Source: UBA6623 sp965238125 | GTDB taxonomy: Bacteria; Acidobacteriota; Terriglobia; Bryobacterales; UBA6623 | NCBI GenBank assembly: GCA_965238125.1 | Contig: OZ250179.1 | Location: forward strand, 2,108,001-2,172,000 | DNA length: 64,000 nucleotides | Direction of reading: 5' to 3' | Shown here: positions 10,301 through 17,103 of the stretch, in pieces | How the letters are laid out: each line of letters begins with the position of its first letter | How positions within the stretch are numbered: position 1 is the first letter of the stretch | Position numbers and translations under genes: made by a program | The notes under the pieces: model-generated | Told to the model about the DNA's origin: nothing | The model's input: only the letters and a program-made list of their open reading frames with translations | The model's database searches: none

Positions 10301-10564
10301 GGGATGCCCCAGTTCGGTAGTTTCGGGAACGCCGGACGCAACATTCTCGGTGGGCCGTCTTTGCGGAATTTGGATTTTTCGCTGCTCAAGGAAACAGGGC
10401 TGGGCGAAAGCGCGACGCTGCAATTTCGCTTCGAGTTTTTCAACGTGTTCAATACGCCGAATTTCCGTCAGCCGAACGCTGTTTTCGGGACACCCGGGTT
10501 TGGCCGGGTGTTGGCGGCTCGCGAGGGACGGGAGGTCCAGTTTGGGGTGAAGGTGCTTTTCTAG
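7388..10564 (+). CDS. Oar-like TonB-dependent receptor with N-terminal carboxypeptidase-regulatory domain
   Basis: The protein has 1058 aa. The ATG at 7388 opens a signal peptide (FSFAACLAGLLLLSFPSVRAQ); an ATG 15 bases upstream is also possible. Next comes a CarboxypepD_reg-like domain ('STVRGRVLDASEAAIHRAEV' to 'DGFQKFRQTGL', about residues 25-105), then a plug domain ('NLPLNGRNFLELALLAPGV', 'NSGGQVAVVLKSGGN') and a long beta-barrel. The chain ends in Phe after 'VQFGVKV', as expected for an outer-membrane barrel. This receptor type is greatly expanded in Acidobacteriota. No SusD partner lies next to it. It is divergent from the GH127 gene with 293 bases between, so shared regulation is possible. 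The ligand is unknown. Confidence 0.9.
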   Translation: MCFRKFSFAACLAGLLLLSFPSVRAQKVESTVRGRVLDASEAAIHRAEVTAVHTATGVSRSTVTNRRGDYVLPSLPAGVYDISAAADGFQKFRQTGLRLAVGEHAAVDFQLQVGELTEEITVVARLVMLETQSSAVGALIPNSYIVNLPLNGRNFLELALLAPGVSPSAEGSAGSARGRFSFQSNGLRESQNAYIYDGVYAVDPVLNSFALNPPVDAVQEFRIHTSGTEAPFGGNSGGQVAVVLKSGGNDFHGSVYEFLRDDSLDARNFFDDPAAGQPNLRRNQFGFAAGGALRPSSSFFFVDYEGLAERRGITQTTNVPTAAERAGDFSQSLFPAPINLFTGQPFPDAKLPFSHPIGAAVANLYPLPNRQAFGQNFVASPTQRLRNDKFDLRLDQQLGLNGRLTGRYSFGDSNLFEPFATGSTTLVPGFGNDFDERGQNLMLAETHTIGTRWVNEFRFGYNRVDNRTFHENSGTSINQSVGLPDFSSRERDLGLSQISVTGFSPLGDEGNNPQDSVVDSYQILNTASYAEGGHLLRLGVERRWIRQDAFRDVLTRGMINFLGAFTQNPLADLLLGLPTFTGGAVSDNPQALRTGNTSLFVHDGWKLSRNLMLNLGLRYEYNTPAHDAFDRAYVYDPASFSTVQVGTEGIPRAGYDGDRNDFAPRVGLAWSPSQHMVVRAGYGIYYNASPLAPGQGIYFNPPLFNFQLFFPSAQTGPITIDNPWPAGLQAPFPPSAFTYDRNPRSSYAQQWNFTFQGEMSEEVIFEVGYHGTSGVNLLAGRDINQPAPSFQFPNFRPVPFFQSIDQIEAAAHSTYHSLQAQLQCRFRGGLTGMFSYTWSKAIDNASNFFPSATDTNFPQDSLNTGAERGLSSFDLRQRFSGSWVYELPMGEGHRLGGNLSGPLKALTAGWMLNGVWTLQTGQPFSVVLPRELDNSNTGISFLGGAADRPNLIGNPVLGNRDPSRWFAVEAFGMPQFGSFGNAGRNILGGPSLRNLDFSLLKETGLGESATLQFRFEFFNVFNTPNFRQPNAVFGTPGFGRVLAAREGREVQFGVKVLF

Positions 10565-10616
10565 GGGTCCGTGGTGTACGTCTCACTACGCGGGAAAAAG
10601 CGTACATTTCCGTTCT

Positions 10617-10800
10617 ATGAACGTGGGGCATTCATGATACCGTCATGAAAATGGGCGTCCCGGGGGCCGAAGACTCAGGCGGGGGGTTCCCGCCGCCCTT
10701 TCAGGGCTCGCACGGGTAGGGATTCTACCCAGGGTTCCGCCTTCGGCTCCACCCTGCGCTAAATTCCTGCCGCCGCTTCGCGGCTCAAGGTATTTGTGAT
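10617..10800. repeat. Intergenic repeat modules M + R2 (copy b)
   Basis: M reads 'gcattcatgataccgtcatgaaaatgggcgtc'. R2 follows with GCCCTTTCAGGGC, ACCCAGGGT paired with ACCCTGCG, GCCTTCGGC and GCCGCTTCGCGGC. It begins about 50 bases after the receptor stop codon. Confidence 0.85.
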
Positions 10801-10861
10801 CTTTCGGGACAAGAGCGTAAAGCCCAATGCCCTCGAAGGGTATTTTCAGAAGATTCGCGAG

Positions 10862-10935
10862 GAAGACATGTCGCCACGAATGGCGACACGGCAGGCTGAA
10901 AGCGTGCGCCACGTCGGGCACGCCGACGTCTGATA
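10862..10935. repeat. Intergenic repeat family R6 (copy a)
   Basis: The core 'catgtcgccacgaatggcgacac' forms a TCGCC/GGCGA hairpin and is followed by 'aggctgaaagcgtgcgccacgtcg'. It recurs at 60158-60230. Both copies lie upstream of a gene start rather than downstream of a stop, unlike R2. Confidence 0.75.
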
Positions 10936-10995
10936 TTGCTCCGAGGCAGTCCGACGAAACTTCTCCCAAGGAACACTTGTGTTATGATTTGCCGC

Positions 10996-12207
10996 ATGTC
11001 CGATTCCACTTTGCAGCGCCGAGATGTTTTTCGTATGGCCGCGGGAGGAGCGATGGCGATGACCGCCGGCTCGTACTCGCGGATTCTCGGAGCCAATGAT
11101 CAGATTCGCCTGGGACTGGTCGGGGCCGGTCAGCGCGGTCAGAGCGTTATGAAGGCGTTTCTGGAGAACGAGGCGATTCATGTCTCGGCGATCTGCGACG
11201 TCTACGCGGGGCGCGTGGACCAGGCGATGGAAACGGCTTCCGAGGCCCGGGGCTTTTCCGATCACCGCAAGCTGCTCGATCAAAAAGATGTTGATGTTGT
11301 CTTGGTGGCGACGCCCGACCATTGGCACGCCGGCGTCGCGATTGACGCGGCTAACGCGGGCAAGGACATCTACGTTGAAAAGCCGCTGACGCTACGGATT
11401 GAAGAGGGGCCGCCGATCGTGAAAGCGGTTCGCGTGAACAAGCGCGTTTGCCAGGTCGGCATGCAACAGCGCTCGGGCGCGCACTATCTGCGGGCCAAGA
11501 AAGAGTACTTTGACACGGGCAGGCTGGGGAAGATTACTTTGGCGCGCACTTGGTGGCACGGCAACAGCGCGCACCTGCGCAAGGCACCGGCATCGTTGCA
11601 ATCTCTGCCGTCGAACCTCGACTGGGCTCGGTTCCTGGGTCCGGTGAAATGGCGCGACTACGACCCTCAACAGTACGCCAATTTCCGTGCTTATCTCGAT
11701 TTCGGCGGCGGGCAAATTACTGATCTATTCACGCACTGGATCGATGTAGTCCATATGTTCATGGATCAGGACAATCCGATCTCGGCGGTTTCGGCCGGCG
11801 GGATCTACGCCTACAAGGACGGCCGTACGGCGCCGGACACGATCAATACGGTTCTCGAGTATCCCGGAGAGTGGAGCGCGACATTCGAGGGAACGCTCGT
11901 GCCCGGGATTCGCGGCGCGGCGGTGGAGATCGCCGGCACGGAAGGACGTTTGTTGATCGATCGGCGCCACTTTGCTTTCTACACGCCCGACCCCGACGCG
12001 GAGCCGACGATCGTCAAGGCGGAAGGCAACCTCACGGTTGATCACGTCAACAATTTCATTGACTGCGTGCGAAGTCGGAAGCGGCCTAACGGGGATGTTT
12101 GGATCGGCCACCGCTCGGCGCAGGCCTCGCATTTGGGCAATGTCGCTTATCTACAAAAGCGGCGGCTGAAATTCAATCCCGACCGGGAAGAGATTTTGCC
12201 GTTGTAG
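10996..12207 (+). CDS. Gfo/Idh/MocA family oxidoreductase with Tat signal
   Basis: The protein has 403 aa from the ATG at 10996, chosen because it opens a twin-arginine signal (QRRDVFRMAAGGAMAMTAG). The Rossmann domain follows ('IRLGLVGAGQRGQSVM'), with the family's 'EKPLTL' motif near residue 130 carrying the catalytic-region Lys. The C-terminal alpha/beta domain contains 'GGQITDLFTHWIDVVHMFM', with the conserved metal/substrate His. Proteins of this type are exported NAD(P)-dependent sugar dehydrogenases or redox lyases; some keep the cofactor bound. The substrate cannot be deduced. The gene stands alone, between repeat R6 upstream and repeat R3 downstream. Confidence 0.88.
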   Translation: MSDSTLQRRDVFRMAAGGAMAMTAGSYSRILGANDQIRLGLVGAGQRGQSVMKAFLENEAIHVSAICDVYAGRVDQAMETASEARGFSDHRKLLDQKDVDVVLVATPDHWHAGVAIDAANAGKDIYVEKPLTLRIEEGPPIVKAVRVNKRVCQVGMQQRSGAHYLRAKKEYFDTGRLGKITLARTWWHGNSAHLRKAPASLQSLPSNLDWARFLGPVKWRDYDPQQYANFRAYLDFGGGQITDLFTHWIDVVHMFMDQDNPISAVSAGGIYAYKDGRTAPDTINTVLEYPGEWSATFEGTLVPGIRGAAVEIAGTEGRLLIDRRHFAFYTPDPDAEPTIVKAEGNLTVDHVNNFIDCVRSRKRPNGDVWIGHRSAQASHLGNVAYLQKRRLKFNPDREEILPL

Positions 12208-12515
12208 GAGCCGGGAGTCTTCCTGCCGCCCTTACCTTCTCGCCATATGACACAGAGCCGATTTTGGCGCATGGAGGCCAAACCAAAAACAAAATAGGGA
12301 GACGTCGAGGTGTCAACCGTCGGCGGGTAGGAAGGCTGAAATATTCCTACCGGCCGAGGCTGTATCGAAGGATTGCTCCTACGCCCCGTCCGGGGCTTCT
12401 CGTGATTTGTGACGGGCCCCCCGGGCTGAAGCCCGGGGCTACTATCCGTGCCCCCTACCGGGGGCGGGGACCGGGGCGACAAGAACATCCCGGGGCCGGT
12501 CGCCGGTTTTTCGCA
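12208..12515. repeat. Intergenic hairpin repeat, family R3 (copy a)
   Basis: It begins just after a stop codon. It contains 'cgccatatgacacagagccg', 'gcatcgaaggattgctcctacg', and three strong palindromes: GCCCCGTCCGGGGC, CCCCGGGCTGAAGCCCGGGG and CCCCCTACCGGGGG. Related copies are at 18650, 25276, 43075 and 56573. No gene was seen inside. Confidence 0.85.
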
Positions 12516-12520
12516 GCGTC

Positions 12521-12950
12521 TTAACCGGTGGCTGATTCCAAGTTAAGGACGCGGTCGGCGACCTTGTTGATCTGCTCGGTAAACGGGTGTTCGGGGTACT
12601 TCAGGGCAAAGATAGAGCTGCTGGCCAACTCGACGATTTCGAAGTTCAACGGAAACACGGCGGCCACCTCGGCGTCATAAGTTCTTTCCAGGTGGTCTTT
12701 TAGAACGCGGTTCTCCAGCCCCGAGGGCACTTTGTTCACCAGCAAAAGAAGTTTGCCGATCTTTAACCGACGCGCCAATTCGATCGTGACGGCGGTCCCT
12801 TGGAAGTCTTGATTGTCGGGCCGCATGATCACGAGCAAAAGGTCGGAGATGGCAATCGACAGCAGCGTTTCCTCGTTGACGCCCGGATGCGTGTCAATAA
12901 ACAGGTAGTCCAGCTTCAGATCCTCGATCATCCGACGGAACCCTTCATTA
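12521..12950 (-). pseudogene. MinD/ParA-like ATPase, C-terminal fragment (split by IS630 copy 1)
   Basis: This is the distal half of the ATPase whose start is at 14405. It carries the Walker-B-like 'LDYLFIDTHPGVNEETLLSIAISDLLLVIMRP' region and the base-binding 'LLLLVNKVPSG' strand of the MinD/ParA/SIMIBI fold. It has no start of its own: its first bases are the TA duplicated by the insertion at 12949-12950. Joining 14045-14405 to 12521-12948 gives one open frame of 262 aa reading RRLNEGFRRM across the join. The gene is therefore inactive here, unless the element excises precisely. Confidence 0.9.
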
Positions 12951-12972
12951 TTGAGTTTCGCATAATACCCTG

Positions 12973-13464
12973 TCAGTCGAGAGCAAGAGAAGACTGTTTC
13001 CAAAAGGCGGTGATCAAACGGGGTTTGCGGCGCATGCGCCGCAGCGCCTTGCGGGCTCGCTCGTCCAACTCCCAATAGTCCTTCGGACACACATTGGGCA
13101 ACTCGTGCTGCTTCCAGTACGCCCAGATGTATTCCACCGGATTCAACTCCGGCGCATAAGCCGGCAAATACGCGGTCACGATGTGACCTTCCGACAGTTC
13201 GATGAACTCTTGCACCATCCGGCCGCGGTGCGCCGGCAGGCGGTCCCAGACGATCAACAACGGGCCGTCAATGTGACGGACCAAAGCCTTCAGGAAGTCG
13301 ATGACTTCGAGTTGGCCGATCGCGCCGGGATAGAGCCGGAAGTAGAAGTTGCGCAACGTCAGCCCGGCCGAAACGGAAAGCTTTTTCCAGTTGAAGTTGA
13401 ACTCCAGCAGCGGCGTCTGCCCGCGCGGCGCCCAGGTGCGGCAGCGATGCGGCTTCTGGCTCAA
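12973..13464 (-). CDS. IS630 transposase orfB (DDE half), copy 1
   Basis: This is the catalytic half, open from about 13500. The first Asp (VFIDESG) lies before the nominal TTG start and is reached only by the -1 shift from orfA. The second Asp is in 'LLIVWDRLPAHRG' and the Glu in 'APELNPVEYIWAYWKQ', giving a complete DDE triad. The subtype differs from copies 2-4, for example 'REGHIVTAYLPA'-type changes in the middle region. Confidence 0.85.
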   Translation of the reverse strand: MSQKPHRCRTWAPRGQTPLLEFNFNWKKLSVSAGLTLRNFYFRLYPGAIGQLEVIDFLKALVRHIDGPLLIVWDRLPAHRGRMVQEFIELSEGHIVTAYLPAYAPELNPVEYIWAYWKQHELPNVCPKDYWELDERARKALRRMRRKPRLITAFWKQSSLALD

Positions 13465-13988
13465 TCCGCTTTCGTCGATGAAGACGATCGTGCGACCTTG
13501 TGTTGGGGCTTTTTTTTAATGGCGGGCCACTGGTTGCGCTTCCACTCGCGGATGTCCTGCTCGTTGCGCTCGCGCGCTTGGCCGACGGGCCGTTGCGGGC
13601 TCCAGTCGAGCGCCCGCAGGATTTTCCACACATGGCCTTCGTGATAGCGCACGCCGAACTCGTCTTGGATCAGACGCACCACGCGCGGACAGGTCCACAA
13701 CGGCGTTGGGAAGCCGTGCGCCTCGGGGCCTTCGAGCAGCAGGGTCTCGAGGCGTTCGAGTTGCGTGGCGTCCAACAGCGGCTTGCGGCCGGCGCGGCCG
13801 GTGGCGCGGAGCCCGGCCTCGCCTTGCGCGCGGTAGCGTCGCCGCCACTCACTGACGGTTTGTCGGGCGACTTTGAGCCGCCGGGCGGTTTCGGACTGAT
13901 TGAGTCCTTGATCGAGCTGGCGCATCGCCTCGAAGCGGCGTTTCTCCAGCGCTTCGAAATCGCGGCGCTTTCCTTTTGGTGTTCCCAT
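13461..13988 (-). CDS. IS630 transposase orfA (HTH half), copy 1
   Basis: The product has 175 aa from the ATG at 13988 (MGTPKGKRRDFEALE). It contains a helix-turn-helix ('NQSETARRLKVARQTVSEWRRRY') and the winged-helix linker typical of IS630 orfA. The frame ends past an A8G run. A -1 slip on A-AAA-AAG would fuse it to orfB and create the first catalytic Asp segment, so orfA alone should bind DNA but not cut it. Confidence 0.85.
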   Translation of the reverse strand: MGTPKGKRRDFEALEKRRFEAMRQLDQGLNQSETARRLKVARQTVSEWRRRYRAQGEAGLRATGRAGRKPLLDATQLERLETLLLEGPEAHGFPTPLWTCPRVVRLIQDEFGVRYHEGHVWKILRALDWSPQRPVGQARERNEQDIREWKRNQWPAIKKKPQHKVARSSSSTKAD

Positions 13989-14044
13989 ACATAGAACTAC
14001 GTACGGCATCCTCAAAAGGTGTCATGTTATTTTGCGAGACTCAA

Positions 14045-14405
14045 TAAGTCGGCGGATGTCATATCCTTCCTTCAGAATTCGCGTGATCTCCCCCGTTTTG
14101 AGGCTCGACGGGATGAGGAACAGCGTCGGCGATTCGCCGGCGGGTTCCTCAGCGGTGCGCGCCGCGGCGGACACATCGTAGGCGGCATCTTCAATCGAGC
14201 AAGAGTTCGACAGAAAGTCGTTGAGCGCCTTGTCGACGTTGTCTTCTCGGAGGCCGAACAAGACGTGAATCCCCGGCGACTGAATGTCGGTGTCGATGAC
14301 CCCGACTCGCTTGCCGGCACGGGCGACTACAGCGGCCAGATTTGCGGTGATGTTCGACTTGCCGGTACCGCCGCGGAAGGAGTGAATGGAAACGATCTTG
14401 GGCAT
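14045..14405 (-). pseudogene. MinD/ParA-like ATPase, N-terminal fragment (split by IS630 copy 1)
   Basis: The ATG at 14405 is preceded by AAGGAA at a good distance. The P-loop is the deviant form FRGGTGKSN with the signature N-terminal basic residue replaced by Arg, followed by 'VGVIDTDIQSPGIHVLFGL', the A' motif of the MinD/ParA family. About 120 aa remain before the element. Its neighbour upstream in the same orientation was a FHA-domain gene (stop at 16121). Without the IS1380 element the gap would be roughly 45 bases, so the two formed an operon. FHA proteins read phosphothreonine; a FHA plus a MinD-type switch suggests a phosphorylation-linked positioning or signalling pair, but the function is not known. 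Confidence 0.9.
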
Positions 14406-14453
14406 GCAATTTCCTTGAATGGGTTGAGAGGTGCGCCGGGAGGGCCGGTCTAG

Positions 14454-16119
14454 CCAGGATTTCCATTTTGGCCCTGGCACGGTCACAGGATACACCCCCG
14501 CTGCGCCGAATACCACGTCTTTTCGCGCTGAACCCTGCACATCACCTCCGCCGGTAGGCGCCAGGGCTCGTCCGTCCGCTCACAGACGTTGATTGAGCGG
14601 ACTGAACGGCGCTCCGGCCGACACTGCTCCCTGCGAAACCTTTTTGGAGCCAAAAACTGTTGATCCTCGCCCGGGCAACGCTACCCACCCGGCACAGGCA
14701 GCGCCCAGATCCTATGCAGCATGTCACCGAACAGCCGCCGGTTCAGATGCCCCTCCGCCAGCAGCAACCAGTAGTAGCGAGCATGCTTGACCAGCCGACC
14801 GCCGGTCTTCATCAACCTGTGTTGCAAACTCGTTAGCGACCAGCTTTTGATTCGCTGCGGCAGCCCTAGCCGCCGCCACAGGTTGCCCAGGTTGTAGGCC
14901 CGCACGCTGAGTTGCAGCCGTACCTCGTTGGCTCGGAAGCGGTGACACGACAAGCGGGTCCAGTGCGTGGCCTGTTTGCCTTCCTTGATCCACTGCTCCG
15001 CCGTGCCGCGCTTGTTGTAGAACCGCACGACCGAGCGGCTCGGCAAGCTCATGCTCGTCACGACAAATCCGACGCGCGGGAATAGTTCGCCCTGGTGATG
15101 CTCGACCTTGGCGACAACTCGCCTTGCCTTCGACCAGCTCTCGGCCTGATAGCGAAAACTCTTGTAGCGCACTAGGGGCTTGGCGTTCGGCCTGCCCGGT
15201 GGCCGAAACAGGATGTCCTCGATCTCCAGCTCCAGGCTCTTGTTCGCCGGGATGCGAATCACGTAGTCCACGCCGCGCTCCTCCATCGCCTCGTAGATCT
15301 CGGGCTTGGCGAAGGCGGCGTCGGCGCGGAACGTCACCTGTTTGCCCTCCGCCTATTGTCGTTCGATCTCCGGCAGTAGCAGCTCGTCCCAGTCCTCGGC
15401 GCTGTGCACGTTGCCGGGACGCAGCTTCGCGCCTAGGCAGTCGCCGTGCTGGTTGAACAGCAACAGCGGGTGATAGCAGAGGGACTCAAAATGGCCGTTG
15501 TAGGCACTGCCTTCCTGTTGGCCGTGGACGGGGCTCTCCGTGGAGTCCATGTCGAGCACCACGCGGTCTGAACCGTCGGGAGCTTCGGCTTGCGCGACCA
15601 GCTCCCGGTTCACTGCCATCAGCCCCAGCAAGTTCTCTTCGCTCGCCAGCATCTCCGTCTCGAAGCCATGCAGCGTCGAGGTCAAGGCTGCTCCGCGATC
15701 CCAGTTCCTCTTCGAGCCGATCAAGCGAAAGGTCGGATCGGCGGATACTCGAACGGCGTCATTGAGGTCCTCGTAGCCAGCGAGTCGGCTGTAGACCGAC
15801 TGCCGCAGCAGATCGGCCAGCGCGAACTTCTTGTTCAAGCCTTGTCGCGAGTCGCTGAGATGCTCGTCGATCAGCTTCCCGAGTCCGAGTCGTTCATCCA
15901 GTTCGCGAACGAGAATCAGACCGCCATCCGAGGTGACTCGCGATCCTTGGAAATCGACTTTGAGAAATCCATTGAACGTGAGCTGAAACGGCTTGTTTTC
16001 TTTTTCACCCATCGGGTGTTGACCTCCATGGCGTCCTTATCGGGCTCTAGCCCCTATCAATAAAGACGCTGAAGGTCGCTGGATGGTCTGAAGCTCATAC
16101 ATCAAATTGAAAATGCGGG
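14454..16119 (-). mobile_element. IS1380-family element, copy A (inactivated), 1666 bp
   Basis: The ends are imperfect inverted repeats: CCAGGATTTCCATTTTGG at the left and CCCGCATTTTCAATTTGA (reverse complement) at the right. The 5-bp target duplication TCTAG is present at 14449-14453 and 16120-16124. It has the same length and almost the same sequence as copy B (44303-45968). Its transposase has an amber stop. It separates the FHA gene from the ATPase gene, and the duplicated TCTAG includes the FHA stop codon, so that gene was left intact. Confidence 0.94.
14681..16012 (-). pseudogene. IS1380 transposase, interrupted by a nonsense codon (copy A)
   Basis: Reading from 16012, the frame encodes a DDE transposase (LDMDSTESPVHG for the first Asp, 'FRADAAFAKPEIYE' for the second) but stops at about 15353 with TAG where copy B has CAG (Gln, in 'ERQQAEGKQ'). 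The rest continues in the same frame to 14681. A single C-to-T change therefore separates this dead copy from the intact 443-aa protein of copy B. Confidence 0.93.
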
Positions 16120-16120
16120 T

Positions 16121-16639
16121 CTAGACCTTATCCTGTCCGGCTTTTCGGCTCTTTTCGCCGGAGCGTTTGCGCAAGCCTTCGGCGAATTCTTGCAGTTGCC
16201 GGAAGTACGGGGTCTGGACGACATCGCTCACTTGTTGCCTTTTTTGAGCTTGATCAATTTCGATGGCTTTCCCTAAGTCCGGCAATGCAGTGTAAATGCT
16301 TGTCGTTTGCGAGTCAGCCGCGGCGTAGGAAAGTTCGAACCGAAAAGACGGCCCGTTCGACCCTAGGCGAAACACGGCGCCGTCTTCGAGCGGAACGTCG
16401 TCCACTTTCTCGCCGTTCATGACGGTTCCATGCCGCCCTTGGTTGACGAGATGCCAGCGCGGTTCCCGGTACTGGAGTTCGGTGTGGAAGCGGGAAGCGT
16501 AGGGGTCGCCGATGACGACGTCGTTTTGCTCCGAGCGTCCGATGCGGACGACCTCTTTTCCCTCGAAACGCCAAGTCTGCACGACTCGGCCCTTGGCGAG
16601 ATCCATCAAGTGGACGCTGATTTGTTTCCCTTCCGTCAC
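16121..16639 (-). CDS. FHA-domain protein
   Basis: The protein has 172 aa. The forkhead-associated domain occupies about residues 8-105: 'VVRIGRSEQNDVVIGDPYASRFHTEL' holds the conserved GR, S and H of the phosphothreonine pocket, followed by 'NQGRHGTVMNGEKV' (the N-G loop) and 'LEDGAVFRLG'. The C-terminal tail is polar and basic with possible helices and no recognised domain. FHA modules bind phosphothreonine peptides in signalling. The next gene of the original operon encoded a MinD-like ATPase, now separated by an IS1380 element that begins directly after this stop. The kinase that would make the ligand is not in the window. Confidence 0.88.
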   Translation of the reverse strand: MTEGKQISVHLMDLAKGRVVQTWRFEGKEVVRIGRSEQNDVVIGDPYASRFHTELQYREPRWHLVNQGRHGTVMNGEKVDDVPLEDGAVFRLGSNGPSFRFELSYAAADSQTTSIYTALPDLGKAIEIDQAQKRQQVSDVVQTPYFRQLQEFAEGLRKRSGEKSRKAGQDKV

Positions 16640-16766
16640 GGCGAAAGCGCCCTATCGGGCGTGGGCGACCGCCCTCGACAACCGCGGTCGCACACTTTGT
16701 AAACTCTCCCCCACGCACGAGAATAAACCACTTGCGGCCCCGACGTCTACGTGGACAGGGTGCGCG

Positions 16767-17065
16767 CGACATCAATGTGGAAGAATCGGCGGCCCGGGCT
16801 CGACCACTTCTCTGCCTGCCATTTTCTCTCCGTTCGGCCATGGCGAAAGCCTGATGGGAAAAGGCCGTTGAGTTGAAACGGCCTCGTAGCGGACAACGAG
16901 CCCTTCGAAACCGGCCCTTGAAGGGCCGGCGTATTTGCAATCCAAGCCCGGTGAACCGAGGTGAACCGGGCTAAGCGGGGCTAAGCGGGGACTTCCGTCC
17001 ACGCCTCTCTTTCTACTGCTCGTATTGCGCGAGGTACGTCCCACATTTATGTCGCGCACCCACCT
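16767..17065. repeat. Intergenic hairpin repeat, family R1 (copy b)
   Basis: It resembles the 2955 copy over its whole length, including a leader 'agaatcggcggcccggg' and the tail 'gtcccacatttatgtcgcgc'. Palindromes: GGCCGTTGAG...AACGGCC, CCGGCCCTTGAAGGGCCGG and AGCCCGGTGAACCG. The AGCCCGG stem is partly duplicated. No gene was seen in 16640-17103. Confidence 0.83.
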
Positions 17066-17103
17066 GGGCATTGGCAAGGGGACGCAAGATGTTGGCCCCG
17101 GGC

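Larger units (their letters stand above)
12951..14044 (-). mobile_element. IS630-family element, copy 1 (divergent subtype), 1094 bp
   Basis: The ends are near-perfect inverted repeats: TTGAGTTTCGCATAATA at the left and TTGAGTCTCGCAAAATA at the right. The element is flanked on both sides by TA, the target duplicated by IS630/Tc1 elements. It contains overlapping orfA and orfB. Its sequence differs from copies 2-4 at many positions, so it is a separate lineage rather than a recent sister of them. It interrupts the MinD-like ATPase gene. Confidence 0.93.
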
